Assembly (NCBI GenBank): GCA_026168455.1
Contig: CM047425.1
Coordinates: 26,033,058 to 26,097,057, forward strand
Source of the DNA: Theocolax elegans
Lineage: Eukaryota > Arthropoda > Insecta > Hymenoptera > Cerocephalidae
DNA: 64,000 bases
Direction of reading: 5' to 3'
Below the pieces are notes generated by a model, which was given only the letters and a program-made list of their open reading frames with translations, was not told the origin of the DNA and made no database searches. Made by a program: the position numbers and the translations under genes. Below, one piece after another: positions 10,493 to 21,413 of this stretch (the first letter of the stretch is position 1; the number at the start of each line of letters is the position of its first letter).

Positions 10493-11914
10493 ATGGCATT
10501 TCAACCGCGAAGATCGGGCACTTTTCTCCTCGAAATCGAGGAAGCAGCCCGTAACAATGAAAAAGATATTGTTGAACAAAAACGCGAAGTATGGGAAAGA
10601 GCTGTAACCGAGGAACTCCAATTATTATTTGAACAAGGTATCGAAAATGAAGGGATCACAAAACAAATAACCGAACTATTTGATTGGCGTGATCACGCGA
10701 TAAACAAACGAATTACTTCCGTGGATAACAATTTACCTGAAAAATTAGAAATTTTAATATCTAAAGTACAGAAGTACTCTGATGAACTCCCGCAGGTGGT
10801 AAAACGATTAAGACGCATGGAACAAGAAAACGACCGGTTAAGCGCTAACCTAAACAGTATAAATTCAGAATTGGACGAATTACAAAGAGAAATTACGGTA
10901 AATTCGAATCCAATCGACCTAAAGAACGCGTTAATTAAACTAATAAATGATAAGGATAAACAAATGCAATTAAAAATAAATAAAGTTGAAGAAGATTTAA
11001 AATCTTTTTCGAACCAAATAAACCAAATAAATTCAACTGCGAATAATCATACTATAGGAGAATGTTCACCAAAAGTCAGGTTACAACTTCCTAAATTCTC
11101 AGGAGAATCCTCTGAGGAACGTCCTATGCGATTTTTAAATGAACTCGAGAAATATGTTTTAAGCACTGCCACGTCATACGATGATATGATATGTATTTTG
11201 TCTCAAGCATTTACAAAAACCGCGAAAGATTGGTGGTATTTGTTAGACTTAGACATTATAGATCTTGAAGATTTTAAAAGTAAATTTAAAGATAGATACT
11301 GGAATAACAGTATGCAACGACAAGCTAAAAGAAAAATCGAATTTGGGCAATACTTCCCAAACCAAGATACTCGTATAGAATATGCCACGAATATAATGGG
11401 ATTAGCTCGAGAAATCGACATGATGCTCACGGAACCCGAATTAATAGAAACAATTAACGAGCATTTCGAGCGTGAGGTTAAACACGCGATAATGGGACAA
11501 CAAACCCGGGATAAACAAACGTTATTTAAAATTTTAAACGATTTTGATTCCGAAAATAACCAAAAGAGAAATTACACTCAAACCGTCAATAAACCGGGAA
11601 TGCATCAAAACCATCCTAAAAATTATGATTTTTCGAAAAAAGAATTTGATTCAAATAAAAGCAATAATTTTAACAAAAATTTTAATAGACAAACGTCAAA
11701 TCAGAATCCCCATTGGACTCACAATAGTACACTCAATGTAAATTCAATGCAGTTAATGCAAAAACCAAATAAAAAAATTATTAAACCAACATTTGCTAAA
11801 AAAGGCAGTGATGGAAACAAATCGGAAATCATCGAAAACATAAGCGGAATCAATGAATCATTCGAAAATATCGAAGCGTTAATCCATGCCGATCATGAGG
11901 GAAACGAGATTTAG
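10493..11914 (+). CDS. gag: Gypsy element 1 gag (left arm)
   Basis: Structural protein of an LTR retrotransposon. I take the ATG at 10493 (MAFQPRRSGTF) as start; the open frame extends 18 bases further upstream without an ATG. The N-terminal half is a long coiled coil (about residues 60-185). The Retrotrans_gag core follows: VRLQLPKFSGESSEERPM, then KDWWYLLDL, KSKFKDRYW and the QRQAKRKIEFGQY stretch. The C-terminus is Asn/Lys-rich with no CCHC knuckle, which many insect Gypsy gags lack. It is open to a TAG at 11912-11914. The mirror copy carries an extra A near its C-terminus. Confidence 0.8.
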   Translation: MAFQPRRSGTFLLEIEEAARNNEKDIVEQKREVWERAVTEELQLLFEQGIENEGITKQITELFDWRDHAINKRITSVDNNLPEKLEILISKVQKYSDELPQVVKRLRRMEQENDRLSANLNSINSELDELQREITVNSNPIDLKNALIKLINDKDKQMQLKINKVEEDLKSFSNQINQINSTANNHTIGECSPKVRLQLPKFSGESSEERPMRFLNELEKYVLSTATSYDDMICILSQAFTKTAKDWWYLLDLDIIDLEDFKSKFKDRYWNNSMQRQAKRKIEFGQYFPNQDTRIEYATNIMGLAREIDMMLTEPELIETINEHFEREVKHAIMGQQTRDKQTLFKILNDFDSENNQKRNYTQTVNKPGMHQNHPKNYDFSKKEFDSNKSNNFNKNFNRQTSNQNPHWTHNSTLNVNSMQLMQKPNKKIIKPTFAKKGSDGNKSEIIENISGINESFENIEALIHADHEGNEI

Positions 11915-13502
11915 TTGCGTTTTCGCATTCGGATTCCCTAAATAAAAAATATAATAAAGAAATAAATAAAAATGCAACTAAAAGGGATAAATCAAAATTA
12001 ATTTTCAATATTGACTCAAAAAAGAATGATAAGCAACAAATTAAAATCATTTCATATTCTTGTCCAGAAATAAACATAACCCTTGAAAACGTAAATGTAA
12101 ACGCATTAATCGACACCGGGAGCGAAATTTCATGTATATCGGAGGAATTTTACAATAAATTTAAAAATTCATTTATTAAAAGACCGATTTTACCAATTTC
12201 AGGCAAAGTTATTAAAGGCGCGACGGGATTAAAATCTTCACACATTACTAAACAAGTTTTGTTGAATACTTATATGAACGGTTTAAAAATCCAAGTAATT
12301 TACTTAGTTATACCAAAATTGGTAAAAAATTGTATTATTGGATATAATACACAAAAAACTATTAAAATGTTAATTAATACGGAGAAAGAAGAAATAACTT
12401 ATTAAATCGGTAACGAGAATGGAAAAATAAATTATAAAACTACGTCTGTAGACTCAAACGAGTACGAGACAATGGTGATTGAATATCACGAAAACTTTAT
12501 AAACGAAGATGTTCAATTCAACAATAAAAAATCCAACTACTTGGATTACGACTCTGATATCTCAAGCGAAGAAATCGAGTCATTAATAAACGAGTGTAAT
12601 TCATTAAATGATACACAAAAAACGTCATTAAAGAATTTAATTTTCCAATTTAAGACCATTTTTAAACGTACACCGGGATTATTATTAAACTTCAAGTAGC
12701 GACTAGTATTAAACGACAATATAGCCTTTTTTAATAAACCGTATCCAATTCCGATCAATTATCGAGAAAAAGTAAAAACTGAAGTAAAACGAATGTTAGA
12801 TTTCGGATTAATACGCCGATCGACAAGTAACTTCATAAATCCATGCGTAATCGTCCCTAAAAAAGTCGGGTCTATTAGAATTTTATTTGTCCAGACGCAA
12901 GACAATTAAATGAAAAACTTATAAACGATTATGAATCACCCCCAGGAGTCGAAGAAATCTTCATGCAATGCAAAAATAGGAATTATATGTCTAATTTCTA
13001 TCTGACCAATAGCTTTTGGCAAATTGCTTTAACAGAAGATATTAAAAAATACACGGCTTTTATTTGCGATAATAAAGTCTACGAATTTAATATGGTATCT
13101 TTTGGTATAAAAATAAGCAGTTCTGCTTTATTAAGGGGATTGGACAAAGCAATTTCGGGACTTGATGACTTTTTACTCACATTTGTTGACGATTTATTTG
13201 TCATTTCTGACAATTTTGAAAACCATATAAATCACCTAGAAAGGTTATTTAATAGATTACAAAACTGTAATCTAAGGTTAAATATTAACAAATCTAATTT
13301 TGTAAAGCAAGAAATAAAGCTTCACTAATTAAAAAGACCACGCAACGTACGTGAATTACAAGGGTTTTTAGGATTCATTAATTTTTATACAAAATACGCT
13401 AAAATCTATGCAAGGAAGACCGTTTCTTTTATTAAAATTACTACGTACAGATGTTAAATATATTTGGACAAATGAACACGAAGTTGCATTTGCCAAAGTA
13501 AA
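11915..13502 (+). pseudogene. pol: Gypsy element 1 pol, partial (left arm)
   Basis: Fragments of protease and reverse transcriptase in order. The aspartic protease motif LIDTGSEISCISEEF is near 12105-12150. An RT N-terminal region follows (PYPIPINYR, RRSTSNFINPCVIVPKK), then RT core 12963-13328 with FVDDLFVISD. Lesions include TAG at 12697, a frameshift near 12890, and Tyr at 12999-13001 where motif A normally has the catalytic Asp (SNFYLTNSFW). The arm ends at FAKV, before RNase H, exactly at the palindrome spacer. The TAG, the Tyr and the frameshift are shared with the right arm. Confidence 0.85.
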
Positions 13503-13960
13503 TAAAAATGGCGCAGCCAGGGACCTGATCATAGTTATTGTTATTGCGACTTAAGTAGTTCGCAGCTGTATTTTTTATCCCTGGTGTATATTCCAGTTTT
13601 AAATTATAATTTTGTAGATATAGATTCCACCGACGGAGCCTGGAATTGCTAAATTTGCAGTTTTGTAACAAAATTTTGTGCTTCGTGGTCTGATTTAATA
13701 ATAATTGATCTGGCGCTTCGTAGGTATGTATCTAATTTATTAAGAGACCAGACAATAGCTAACATTTCTTTCTCAGTCGTAAAGTAATTTATTTCTGAGT
13801 TTTTAAGAGTGCGGCTTATAAAAGTTACAATTTGTTCTTCATTTTTTTCGTTTAGTTGGGATAATATTCCCGCGATTGCATGATTACTCGCATCCGTAGT
13901 GAGTATGTATTCTTTGTCTTTATCTGCAAAATTTAATATGACATTTTGATCAAACAAATT
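13503..13960 (-). pseudogene. Palindrome spacer: RNase H of right-arm element
   Basis: On the minus strand this unique stretch continues the right-arm pol. The RNase H domain shows ILTTDASNHAIAGILSQ and TEKEMLAIVWSLNKL, then IIIKSDHEAQNF, and ends in the EYTPGIKNTAANYLSR motif at the domain boundary. Integrase is missing. The plus-strand left end of the spacer (13509-13530) reads TGGCGCAGCCAGGGACCTGA, resembling the primer site of the same element. Confidence 0.8.
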
Positions 13961-15765
13961 TTTACTTTGGCAAATGCAACTTCGTGTTCATTTGTCCAAA
14001 TATATTTAACATCTGTACGTAGTAATTTTAATAAAAGAAACGGTCTTCCTTGCATAGATTTTAGCGTATTTTGTATAAAAATTAATGAATCCTAAAAACC
14101 CTTGTAATTCACGTACGTTGCGTGGTCTTTTTAATTAGTGAAGCTTTATTTCTTGCTTTACAAAATTAGATTTGTTAATATTTAACCTTAGATTACAGTT
14201 TTGTAATCTATTAAATAACCTTTCTAGGTGATTTATATGGTTTTCAAAATTGTCAGAAATGACAAATAAATCGTCAACAAATGTGAGTAAAAAGTCATCA
14301 AGTCCCGAAATTGCTTTGTCCAATCCCCTTAATAAAGCAGAACTGCTTATTTTTATACCAAAAGATACCATATTAAATTCGTAGACTTTATTATCGCAAA
14401 TAAAAGCCGTGTATTTTTTAATATCTTCTGTTAAAGCAATTTGCCAAAAGCTATTGGTCAGATAGAAATTAGACATATAATTCCTATTTTTGCATTGCAT
14501 GAAGATTTCTTCGACTCCTGGGGGTGATTCATAATCGTTTATAAGTTTTTCATTTAATTGTCTTGCGTCTGGACAAATAAAATTCTAATAGACCCGACTT
14601 TTTTAGGGACGATTACGCATGGATTTATGAAGTTACTTGTCGATCGGCGTATTAATCCGAAATCTAACATTCGTTTTACTTCAGTTTTTACTTTTTCTCG
14701 ATAATTGATCGGAATTGGATACGGTTTATTAAAAAAGGCTATATTGTCGTTTAATACTAGTCGCTACTTGAAGTTTAATAATAATCCCGGTGTACGTTTA
14801 AAAATGGTCTTAAATTGGAAAATTAAATTCTTTAATAACGTTTTTTGTGTATCATTTAATGAATTACACTCGTTTATTAATGACTCGATTTCTTCGCTTG
14901 AGATATCAGAGTCGTAATCCAACTAGTTGGATTTTTTATTGTTGAAATGAACATCTTCGTTTATAAAGTTTTTGTCATATTCAATCACCATTGTCTTGTA
15001 CTCATTTGTGTTGACAGACGTAGTTTTATAATTTATTTTTCCATTTTCGTTACCGATTTGATAAGTTATTTCTTCTTTCTCTGTATTAATTAACATTTTA
15101 ATAGTTTTTTGTGTATTATATTCAATAATACAATTTTTTACCAATTTTGGTATAACTAAGTAAATTACTTGGAATTTTAAACCGTTCATATAAGTATTCA
15201 ACAAAACTTGTTTAGTAATGTGTGAAGATTTTAATCCCGTCGCGCCTTTAATAACTTTGCCTGGAATTGGTAAAATCGGTCTTTTAATAAATGAATCTTT
15301 AAATTTATTGTAAAATTCCTCCGATATACATGAAATTTCGCTTCCGGTGTCGATTAACGCGTTTACATTAACATTTTCAAGGGTTATGTGTATTTCTGGA
15401 CAAGAATATGAAATGATTTTAATTTGTTAATTATCATTCTTTTTCGGGTCAATATCGAAAATTAAATCATTTCGTGGATCTGAATAAATAGTGAGAACAT
15501 TTATTTTGTTCATTTCACAAGTGTTCATTAACTTTTTACTCGAAGTTTTATTTTTACTTACTTTTTTGTGCCATTTTAATTTTGATTTATCCCTTTTAGT
15601 TGCATTTTTATTTATTTCTTTATTATATTTTTTATTTAGGGAATCCGAATGCGAAAACGCAACTAAATCTCGTTTCCCTCATGATCGGCATGGATTAACG
15701 CTTCGATATTTTCGAATGATTCATTGATTCCGCTTATGTTTTCGATGTTTTCCGATTTGTTTCCA
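13961..15765 (-). pseudogene. pol: Gypsy element 1 pol, partial (right arm)
   Basis: Mirror copy of the left-arm pol: RT core at 14135-14500, an N-terminal RT region near 14600-14790 and a protease near 15290-15370 (DTGSEISCI). It shares the TAG (14764-14766 on the plus strand) and the motif A Tyr with the left arm, and retains a segment of about 110 bp between gag and protease that the left arm has lost. Confidence 0.8.
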
Positions 15766-17085
15766 TCACTGCCTTTTTTTAGCAAATGTTGGTTTAATAA
15801 TTTTTTTATTTGGTTTTTGCATTAACTGCATTGAATTTACATTGAGTGTACTATTGTGAGTCCAATGGGGATTCTGATTTGACGTTTGTCTATTAAAATT
15901 TTTGTTAAAATTATTGCTTTTATTTGAATCAAATTCTTTTTTCGAAAAATCATAATTTTTAGGATGGTTTTGATGCATTCCCGGTTTATTGACGGTTTGA
16001 GTGTAATTTCTCTTTTGGTTATTTTCGGAATCAAAATCGTTTAAAATTTTAAATAACGTTTGTTTATCCCGGGTTTGTTGTCCCATTATCGCGTGTTTAA
16101 CCTCACGCTCGAAATGCTCGTTAATTGTTTCTATTAATTCGGGTTCCGTGAGCATCATGTCGATTTCTCGAGCTAATCCCATTATATTCGTGGCATATTC
16201 TATACGAGTATCTTGGTTTGGGAAGTATTGCCCAAATTCGATTTTTCTTTTAGCTTGTCGTTGCATACTGTTATTCCAGTATCTATCTTTAAATTTACTT
16301 TTAAAATCTTCAAGATCTATAATGTCTAAGTCTAACAAATACCACCAATCTTTCGCGGTTTTTGTAAATGCTTGAGACAAAATACATATCATATCATCGT
16401 ATGACGTGGCAGTGCTTAAAACATATTTCTCGAGTTCATTTAAAAATCGCATAGGACGTTCCTCAGAGGATTCTCCTGAGAATTTAGGAAGTTGTAACCT
16501 GACTTTTGGTGAACATTCTCCTATAGTATGATTATTCGCAGTTGAATTTATTTGGTTTATTTGGTTCGAAAAAGATTTTAAATCTTCTTCAACTTTATTT
16601 ATTTTTAATTGCATTTGTTTATCCTTATCATTTATTAGTTTAATTAACGCGTTCTTTAGGTCGATTGGATTCGAATTTACCGTAATTTCTCTTTGTAATT
16701 CGTCCAATTCTGAATTTATACTGTTTAGGTTAGCGCTTAACCGGTCGTTTTCTTGTTCCATGCGTCTTAATCGTTTTACCACCTGCGGGAGTTCATCAGA
16801 GTACTTCTGTACTTTAGATATTAAAATTTCTAATTTTTCAGGTAAATTGTTATCCACGGAAGTAATTCGTTTGTTTATCGCGAGATCACGCCAATCAAAT
16901 AGTTCGGTTATTTGTTTTGTGATCCCTTCATTTTCGATATCTTGTTCAAATAATAATTGGAGTTCCTCGGTTACAGCTCTTTCCCATACTTCGCGTTTTT
17001 GTTCAACAATATCTTTTTCATTGTTACGGGCTGCTTCCTCGATTTCGAGGAGAAAAGTGCCCGATCTTCGCGGTTGAAATGCCAT
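15766..17085 (-). pseudogene. gag: Gypsy element 1 gag (right arm)
   Basis: Nearly identical to the left-arm gag. Visible differences include EQDIENEG versus EQGIENEG and WRDLAINK versus WRDHAINK. One extra A in a run (AAAAAAA near 15775) shifts the frame, so the last residues are replaced by KKRQ and a stop. The ATG lies at 17085. Confidence 0.8.
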
Positions 17086-17319
17086 TTTGTAATGTGGTCT
17101 CAATTAGTGGATAATTTTATAATTTGTTTACGTTTGGTTAATTTTTTAACAACTTAGAAACGCGCTTAGTTTGGATATTTATTCGTTATAAATATTAATA
17201 TACTTTTTATTTGTTCTTAATAAATTTATCTATTTTCATGGTTTTTTATATCATTTTTGTTTGCATTTTAATTCATCTATCATAAATAAATGACTGAAAA
17301 TAGACCTAAGTATTAATCC

Positions 17320-17697
17320 TTAATGTTTAATTTTTTGAAAGTCGTTAATCATTACGTTCGTAATAAAATCTTCAATTAAAGTTACTCGCTGATGAAAATT
17401 AACATTTTGACACCGTAATCTTCTCAGGTAGTCTAATACATCAAGTTCCAACACTTTGACTTGTTTTTCAAGCTTTAAATTCTTTGATTTTAAACTTTTA
17501 TTTTCCGCTATCAAATCGTCTATTACAATATTTAAATTTTTAATTTCGTAGCGAACTTCATTAACATCTTCTTGCAAATCAGAAATACATTCGTTATTAT
17601 TTTCTAAATTTTCGCTTAACAACGTAACTTGTCCGCCTATGTCGAACAAAATGATTTGAGTGGGTTTCATTGAAGTGATTGCTCCTATTTTGATCAA
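17320..17697 (-). CDS. Small coiled-coil ORF (right arm, 125 aa)
   Basis: Mirror of the 126-aa ORF at 9878-10258. The first 20 residues differ because of compensating small indels, while the coiled-coil body is conserved. Function unknown. Confidence 0.55.
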   Translation of the reverse strand: MIKIGAITSMKPTQIILFDIGGQVTLLSENLENNNECISDLQEDVNEVRYEIKNLNIVIDDLIAENKSLKSKNLKLEKQVKVLELDVLDYLRRLRCQNVNFHQRVTLIEDFITNVMINDFQKIKH

Positions 17698-18005
17698 TCA
17701 TAATGTGGTGTAAATGGTTAACAATAAAAAAAAATTTTTACTTTTTACTTAGTATAGTCAACCATACCGTTTTTCTCAATTTTGTCTAGCCATTAATGTT
17801 TCCAAAAAAAAATGTTTCTCGTTATATCATATGTAAATTAGGACATTTTTGAAAAAAATATATGCTATATTTTAACCAATACTGCTTTTTTAGCGCGTAA
17901 GATTGAATGTTCCAAGAAAAAAGGGTTTTTATTTTGGAACAAAATTTACAAACCTTGGTTGGATACATTAGTATCTTATTCAATTGAGCTTTTCTTTTGT
18001 ATCAT

Positions 18006-18023
18006 GTCCCTGTCCGAGCGCCA
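18006..18023 (-). promoter_or_regulatory. Primer-binding site, lysine-tRNA type (right arm)
   Basis: Reverse complement of the left-arm site, identical over 18 nt. Confidence 0.7.
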
Positions 18024-18760
18024 TTTTATTATGTGACGGTCCTGTTTTGTCGCATAATAAATTATAAAATTGAAATTATGTCTTTAAATTTCATTTTTAT
18101 TAATTCACCACTCCGTGCTGGGTAGGGAAACGTTCCCATCCAACAACCGAGTGACAAATGAGCATTTCATCGTTAATACTTGTAATGGATGAGCGTTGCC
18201 CATAATTGTAGTCCCGTTTTAACCCAGTAACGTAGGTCGAAGAGAAACCAAATTCTCTTGTCATGCGTTACCACGTGAGTTATAACAGTTTAACAATTTA
18301 AGTCTAAAGATCCCAATATCCATTCAATGATGTAGTTCGAAGAGAAAACAAATTCTCTTCTCGCGCGTCATCTTATGAATGGTACTGCGATTCCTTTAGA
18401 CTTAATAGGCTAACTATCCCCACAAGCATTTATTATTTATACTTTATACGGTTTTATGAAATGATTGTAATACGTTATTAACAGAGTAATAACATTTAGC
18501 TATTTACTTATTTGGGAGATATAGCTTCCTTACATCGACTCACTCGGGGAGTCATGCAATTAATAAATTCATAGAGTGTCACACGGGCTCTATCAATGCG
18601 GTGTGGCCGCTTAAACCCGTCGTTGTTCACGACGAAAATGCTGCCGAGGCAGCGAGAGCTGTTGTTTTTATCCAGGCTTGGTGGTTAGCAGTAGTGGGGG
18701 AAACTTTTCCGTTGAGGTGGGATCGGCTTGATCTTTCTTAGGCTTTTGCTTCCCTCACAA
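18024..18760 (-). repeat. Putative LTR of Gypsy element 1 (right arm)
   Basis: Mirror copy of 8820-9555 with the same poly(A) cluster and both hairpins. A few substitutions separate the two copies. Confidence 0.5.
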
Positions 18761-19242
18761 TAGGCCGTCTCACGTACATGCGTCGACGTATCTGTATTGG
18801 TAGCCTTAGGTGTCGTTGATCTCAATGTACTTTGTTTTGCGTTATAAATATATTAGTTATTATATTGTTTAATTATAATAGAAACGGTATAAGTTTTACA
18901 AGACGCTTAATCTATACGCAAGTCTTGGTTTATTGTAAAACTTATAATCTCATTGAACATTGGCCTAATGTCAATTTTCACTGTAAATTGCAGTAAACAA
19001 TAATTTTAAATTTAGTATCTTATTATTATTACACATGAAATATTAAAATAGATTTTAATAATTTATAACAATTGTTTTATATAGTAATTATTAGCATCTT
19101 TGTCAGTTTTGGTCGTATCATAATCATATTCGGAGCAAAACTGGCAAATGTATAAAAAAATTTATAAAATTATAAATTTTACAATTTTCCACTTTTTCAT
19201 GTTTAAACTAATTCTTTAAACATTAATGTGAAATAAAAAAAA

Positions 19243-19318
19243 TCTGCCCTCGCCGGGAATCGAACCCCGTCATAGCGCGTGGCAGTCAGAGACTTTACCG
19301 CAGAGCTATCTCATTCCC
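19243..19318 (-). repeat. tRNA-Gly(GCC)-derived unit, right arm
   Basis: Mirror of 8262-8335 with its B-box and anticodon region conserved and the poly-T tail at 19234-19242. Confidence 0.5.
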
Positions 19319-19504
19319 TTATACGGGATAGTTTGGCATGTTTACATTAGCTAATCGTTAGTGTTAGCTTATGTAGTCATATTCTTTACGCTATTTAACT
19401 GAGATAGACATTTAAATTTCTGTGTATCGCGTTTGGGATGTCACAAAGTATTAATACACATTATTTTTTTACACATATTTATCGCAAGAAAAAATTTTTA
19501 CATA

Positions 19505-19580
19505 TTTCCTAACCTGGGTTCGAACCTCGTATGCACGCATCAAATACAAACGCTTTGTCCACTACGCTATTCGTAACGCT
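19505..19580 (-). repeat. tRNA-like unit, unrelated to the Gly copy
   Basis: On the minus strand an A-box-like TAGCGTAGTGGACAAAGCG and a B-box-like GAGGTTCGAACCCAGG are tRNA-spaced. The acceptor arm is not convincing. It lies just outside the right arm of the giant palindrome. Confidence 0.45.
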
Positions 19581-19909
19581 TATCGATTATGTTTAAAACT
19601 TGCACATGATGATCTGCTGTTTGATTTGCTATTGAATGTGTTTTTAATAGTTAAACAATTTTAATGAAATTGACAAGATTTTACTATGATTTGGAAAAAA
19701 AATCTTGTTAATTAAAAATTTTACATCTTTGTTATCATAAAAATATCGTTGAAATATTTTATTGTTATATTTCTATAATAATTTCTTTACGATAGAAAGC
19801 AAAATCTTTCTGCATTTTTGATATGTAATTTTTCTAATTCCTTGTACAAAATAAAAATAAGATATATTAAGACGACGATTTTTCGATTTTGGCAATTAAA
19901 GCAAAAGAT

Positions 19910-20060
19910 GTGAAATAAATGTGAATCTTAATGTGAAATATTTCCATAATATTTCACAAAATATTACACTGGAACATTACGGTAGTATTAATGAAATATT
20001 TCACTGGTCCTATTGAAGTAGGTATTTGAAATATTTTATCAATATTTCTCGAAATATTAC
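19910..20060. repeat. GAAATATT-array repeat, related to 7680-8090
   Basis: Shares CTACTTCAATAGG and the GAAATATTTCAYATTAAGATTC block with 7680-8090, in inverted orientation and different order. No termini seen. Confidence 0.5.
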
Positions 20061-20104
20061 ATTGAAACAATCGATTTCGATGAATAAACCAAGATTTTAA
20101 TTAA

Positions 20105-20195
20105 GAGCGACGTTTCGATGACTTTTGCCATCCTTCTCCGGTTATTCTACTCGTCAATGGTTAGTATAACCTGAGGAGGATGGCAAAAAAATCGA
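20105..20195. repeat. Possible Penelope-type terminal remnant
   Basis: Minus strand near 20105-20145 holds GATGGCAAAAGTCATCGAAAC followed by GTCGC, like stem II plus the GAAAC and GUC core of the hammerhead found at Penelope-like element ends; the CUGANGA box is decayed. A second half-copy (CCTGAGGAGGATGGC, from about 20170) lies inverted, making a hairpin with loop about 20147-20165. Confidence 0.35.
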
Positions 20196-20350
20196 GCTTA
20201 CATTTAAACCAAATAGAAGAATATTACAGAACGATTTTTTTCTAAATAAAGGACTGCAAACTGTATATGCACTGTATCCTTTTCAATTCTGATATTAGAT
20301 TATTAATTAGAAAAAAATTTTACATTACAAAAATTTGTATACTTATACAT

Positions 20351-21400
20351 TGTAACGGTAAAATACTGTTTACCTCACCGTTTGACGAATTCGAGCAACA
20401 CGAGCGAACAGTATCATAATGTTCGCATCGGTTCGAGCCGGCGAGATTCGGCTCGGCTCGGTTCGTCGTGGCTACACGGGCGGGATCAACTTCGCGCGCG
20501 AAAGATTCGCGCACGCACCTCATTAGAGAGGTAAGGGGGAGATTCGCGCGCACTCGATAGAGTGATAGCCACCTTCTTACGCGACAGGTGTGATCCCCCC
20601 GCGTCCCGTGTTCAGCTTCGCCGTGCTGTGATTTACCGTGCGTTTTGTGTGTGCGTTTCGACTGCAGGCCGATCCTGCATTTGCAGTGAGTGGTGCTACA
20701 TCGTGCATCTGCCTGCAGCCACACAACCCCGGTGCACGGGTGAGCGGACAATCCGTCCGACACCGCAGCGAGAGTGAGAGAGAGAGAGAAAGCAACCGAT
20801 CGGCTGGTCGTTGTTTACCAACGACTACAGCAGCGTACAAAGTAAGTGGTACCACTTCACGCGATCGAGTTTTTATTCGCACTTAGTAAATAATCTTGTT
20901 TCTTTATACCAGTCCCGTTGACTGGATATATTATTTTAGTTCGCGATATTTTCTTCCCCTCTCTCTACAAGTCGGCCGTTTACCGACTTGTAATAAAAGC
21001 GTAGACCTCGGCGACAATCAGATATTTTATTTGTTATCTTTCTTTATCTTTATTTCAATAAACTCATATTATTATTAGAATTCAATCCGGTGTTCGATTA
21101 ATTGAATTTAACCCACGTACGATTCCTTCCGTAATCCTAAGAGCTCGTATACTTCTGGTTGACAAGTGCTCGACGCGATATCCCTGTTTCGCGGTCAATT
21201 TCAGATTTGAATTTTACCTGGTTGTTATCTAAAACAGTAACTCGGTTTCAGACTAACATTTAACAAATTCGGTAGAACGGACAGGTAACCGTCGCCGCAT
21301 CGCGGGAAAAATATGTTTATTTAAATACGGTAAGTTTAACCGTATCGCTGAGCAGCCGCGATATTAAAATAAACATCCGCGCGGCAATCAAACCGTTACA
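20351..21400 (+). repeat. 5' LTR of Gypsy element 2 (1,050 bp)
   Basis: Begins TGTAACGG and ends CCGTTACA, an 8-bp perfect inverted terminus, directly followed by the primer site. It contains a GA-rich tract (about 20770-20800) and a 10-bp-stem hairpin just before AATAAA (20966-20997). A second hairpin (ATACGGT with ACCGTAT) lies near its 3' end. Confidence 0.95.
20966..20997 (+). promoter_or_regulatory. Hairpin abutting the LTR poly(A) signal
   Basis: TACAAGTCGG pairs with CCGACTTGTA over 10 bp around a 7-nt loop, and AATAAA starts in the last bases of the stem. The same hairpin is at 30456-30482 and in the solo LTR near 34388-34414; it is eroded near 40830. Confidence 0.7.
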
Positions 21401-21413
21401 TGGCGCCCAACGT
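21401..21413 (+). promoter_or_regulatory. Primer-binding site, tRNA-Lys1,2 type
   Basis: TGGCGCCCAACGT immediately follows the LTR and matches the known primer site for the major lysine tRNAs over 13 nt. Two similar boxes follow at about 21437 and 21471. Confidence 0.85.

Larger units (their letters stand above)
8137..19446. repeat. Giant inverted duplication (11.3 kb)
   Basis: Plus-strand sequence 8137-13502 reappears as its reverse complement in 13961-19446, with a spacer of about 458 bp. Outer ends are TTGTGACATCCC and GGGATGTCACAA. The arms contain flanking DNA with a tRNA-like unit, one LTR/leader, a coiled-coil ORF, gag, protease and part of RT. They differ by scattered substitutions, single-base indels and a stretch of roughly 110 bp present only in the right arm (about 15440-15580). 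They share nonsense codons, so the element was already dead when duplicated. Confidence 0.9.

Noticed and set aside
8137..19446. Palindrome as a pure library or sequencing artefact
   Set aside because: The arms differ by many substitutions and by a 110-bp segment, which a read-through hairpin artefact would not produce.
20105..20195. Active hammerhead ribozyme
   Set aside because: GAAAC, GUC and stem II are visible, but the CUGANGA box has at least two changes, so only a Penelope-type remnant is claimed.
20320..20886. Open frames of 70-150 aa on both strands inside the LTR
   Set aside because: They recur in the 3' LTR and come from GC-richer LTR sequence without stops; no domain.
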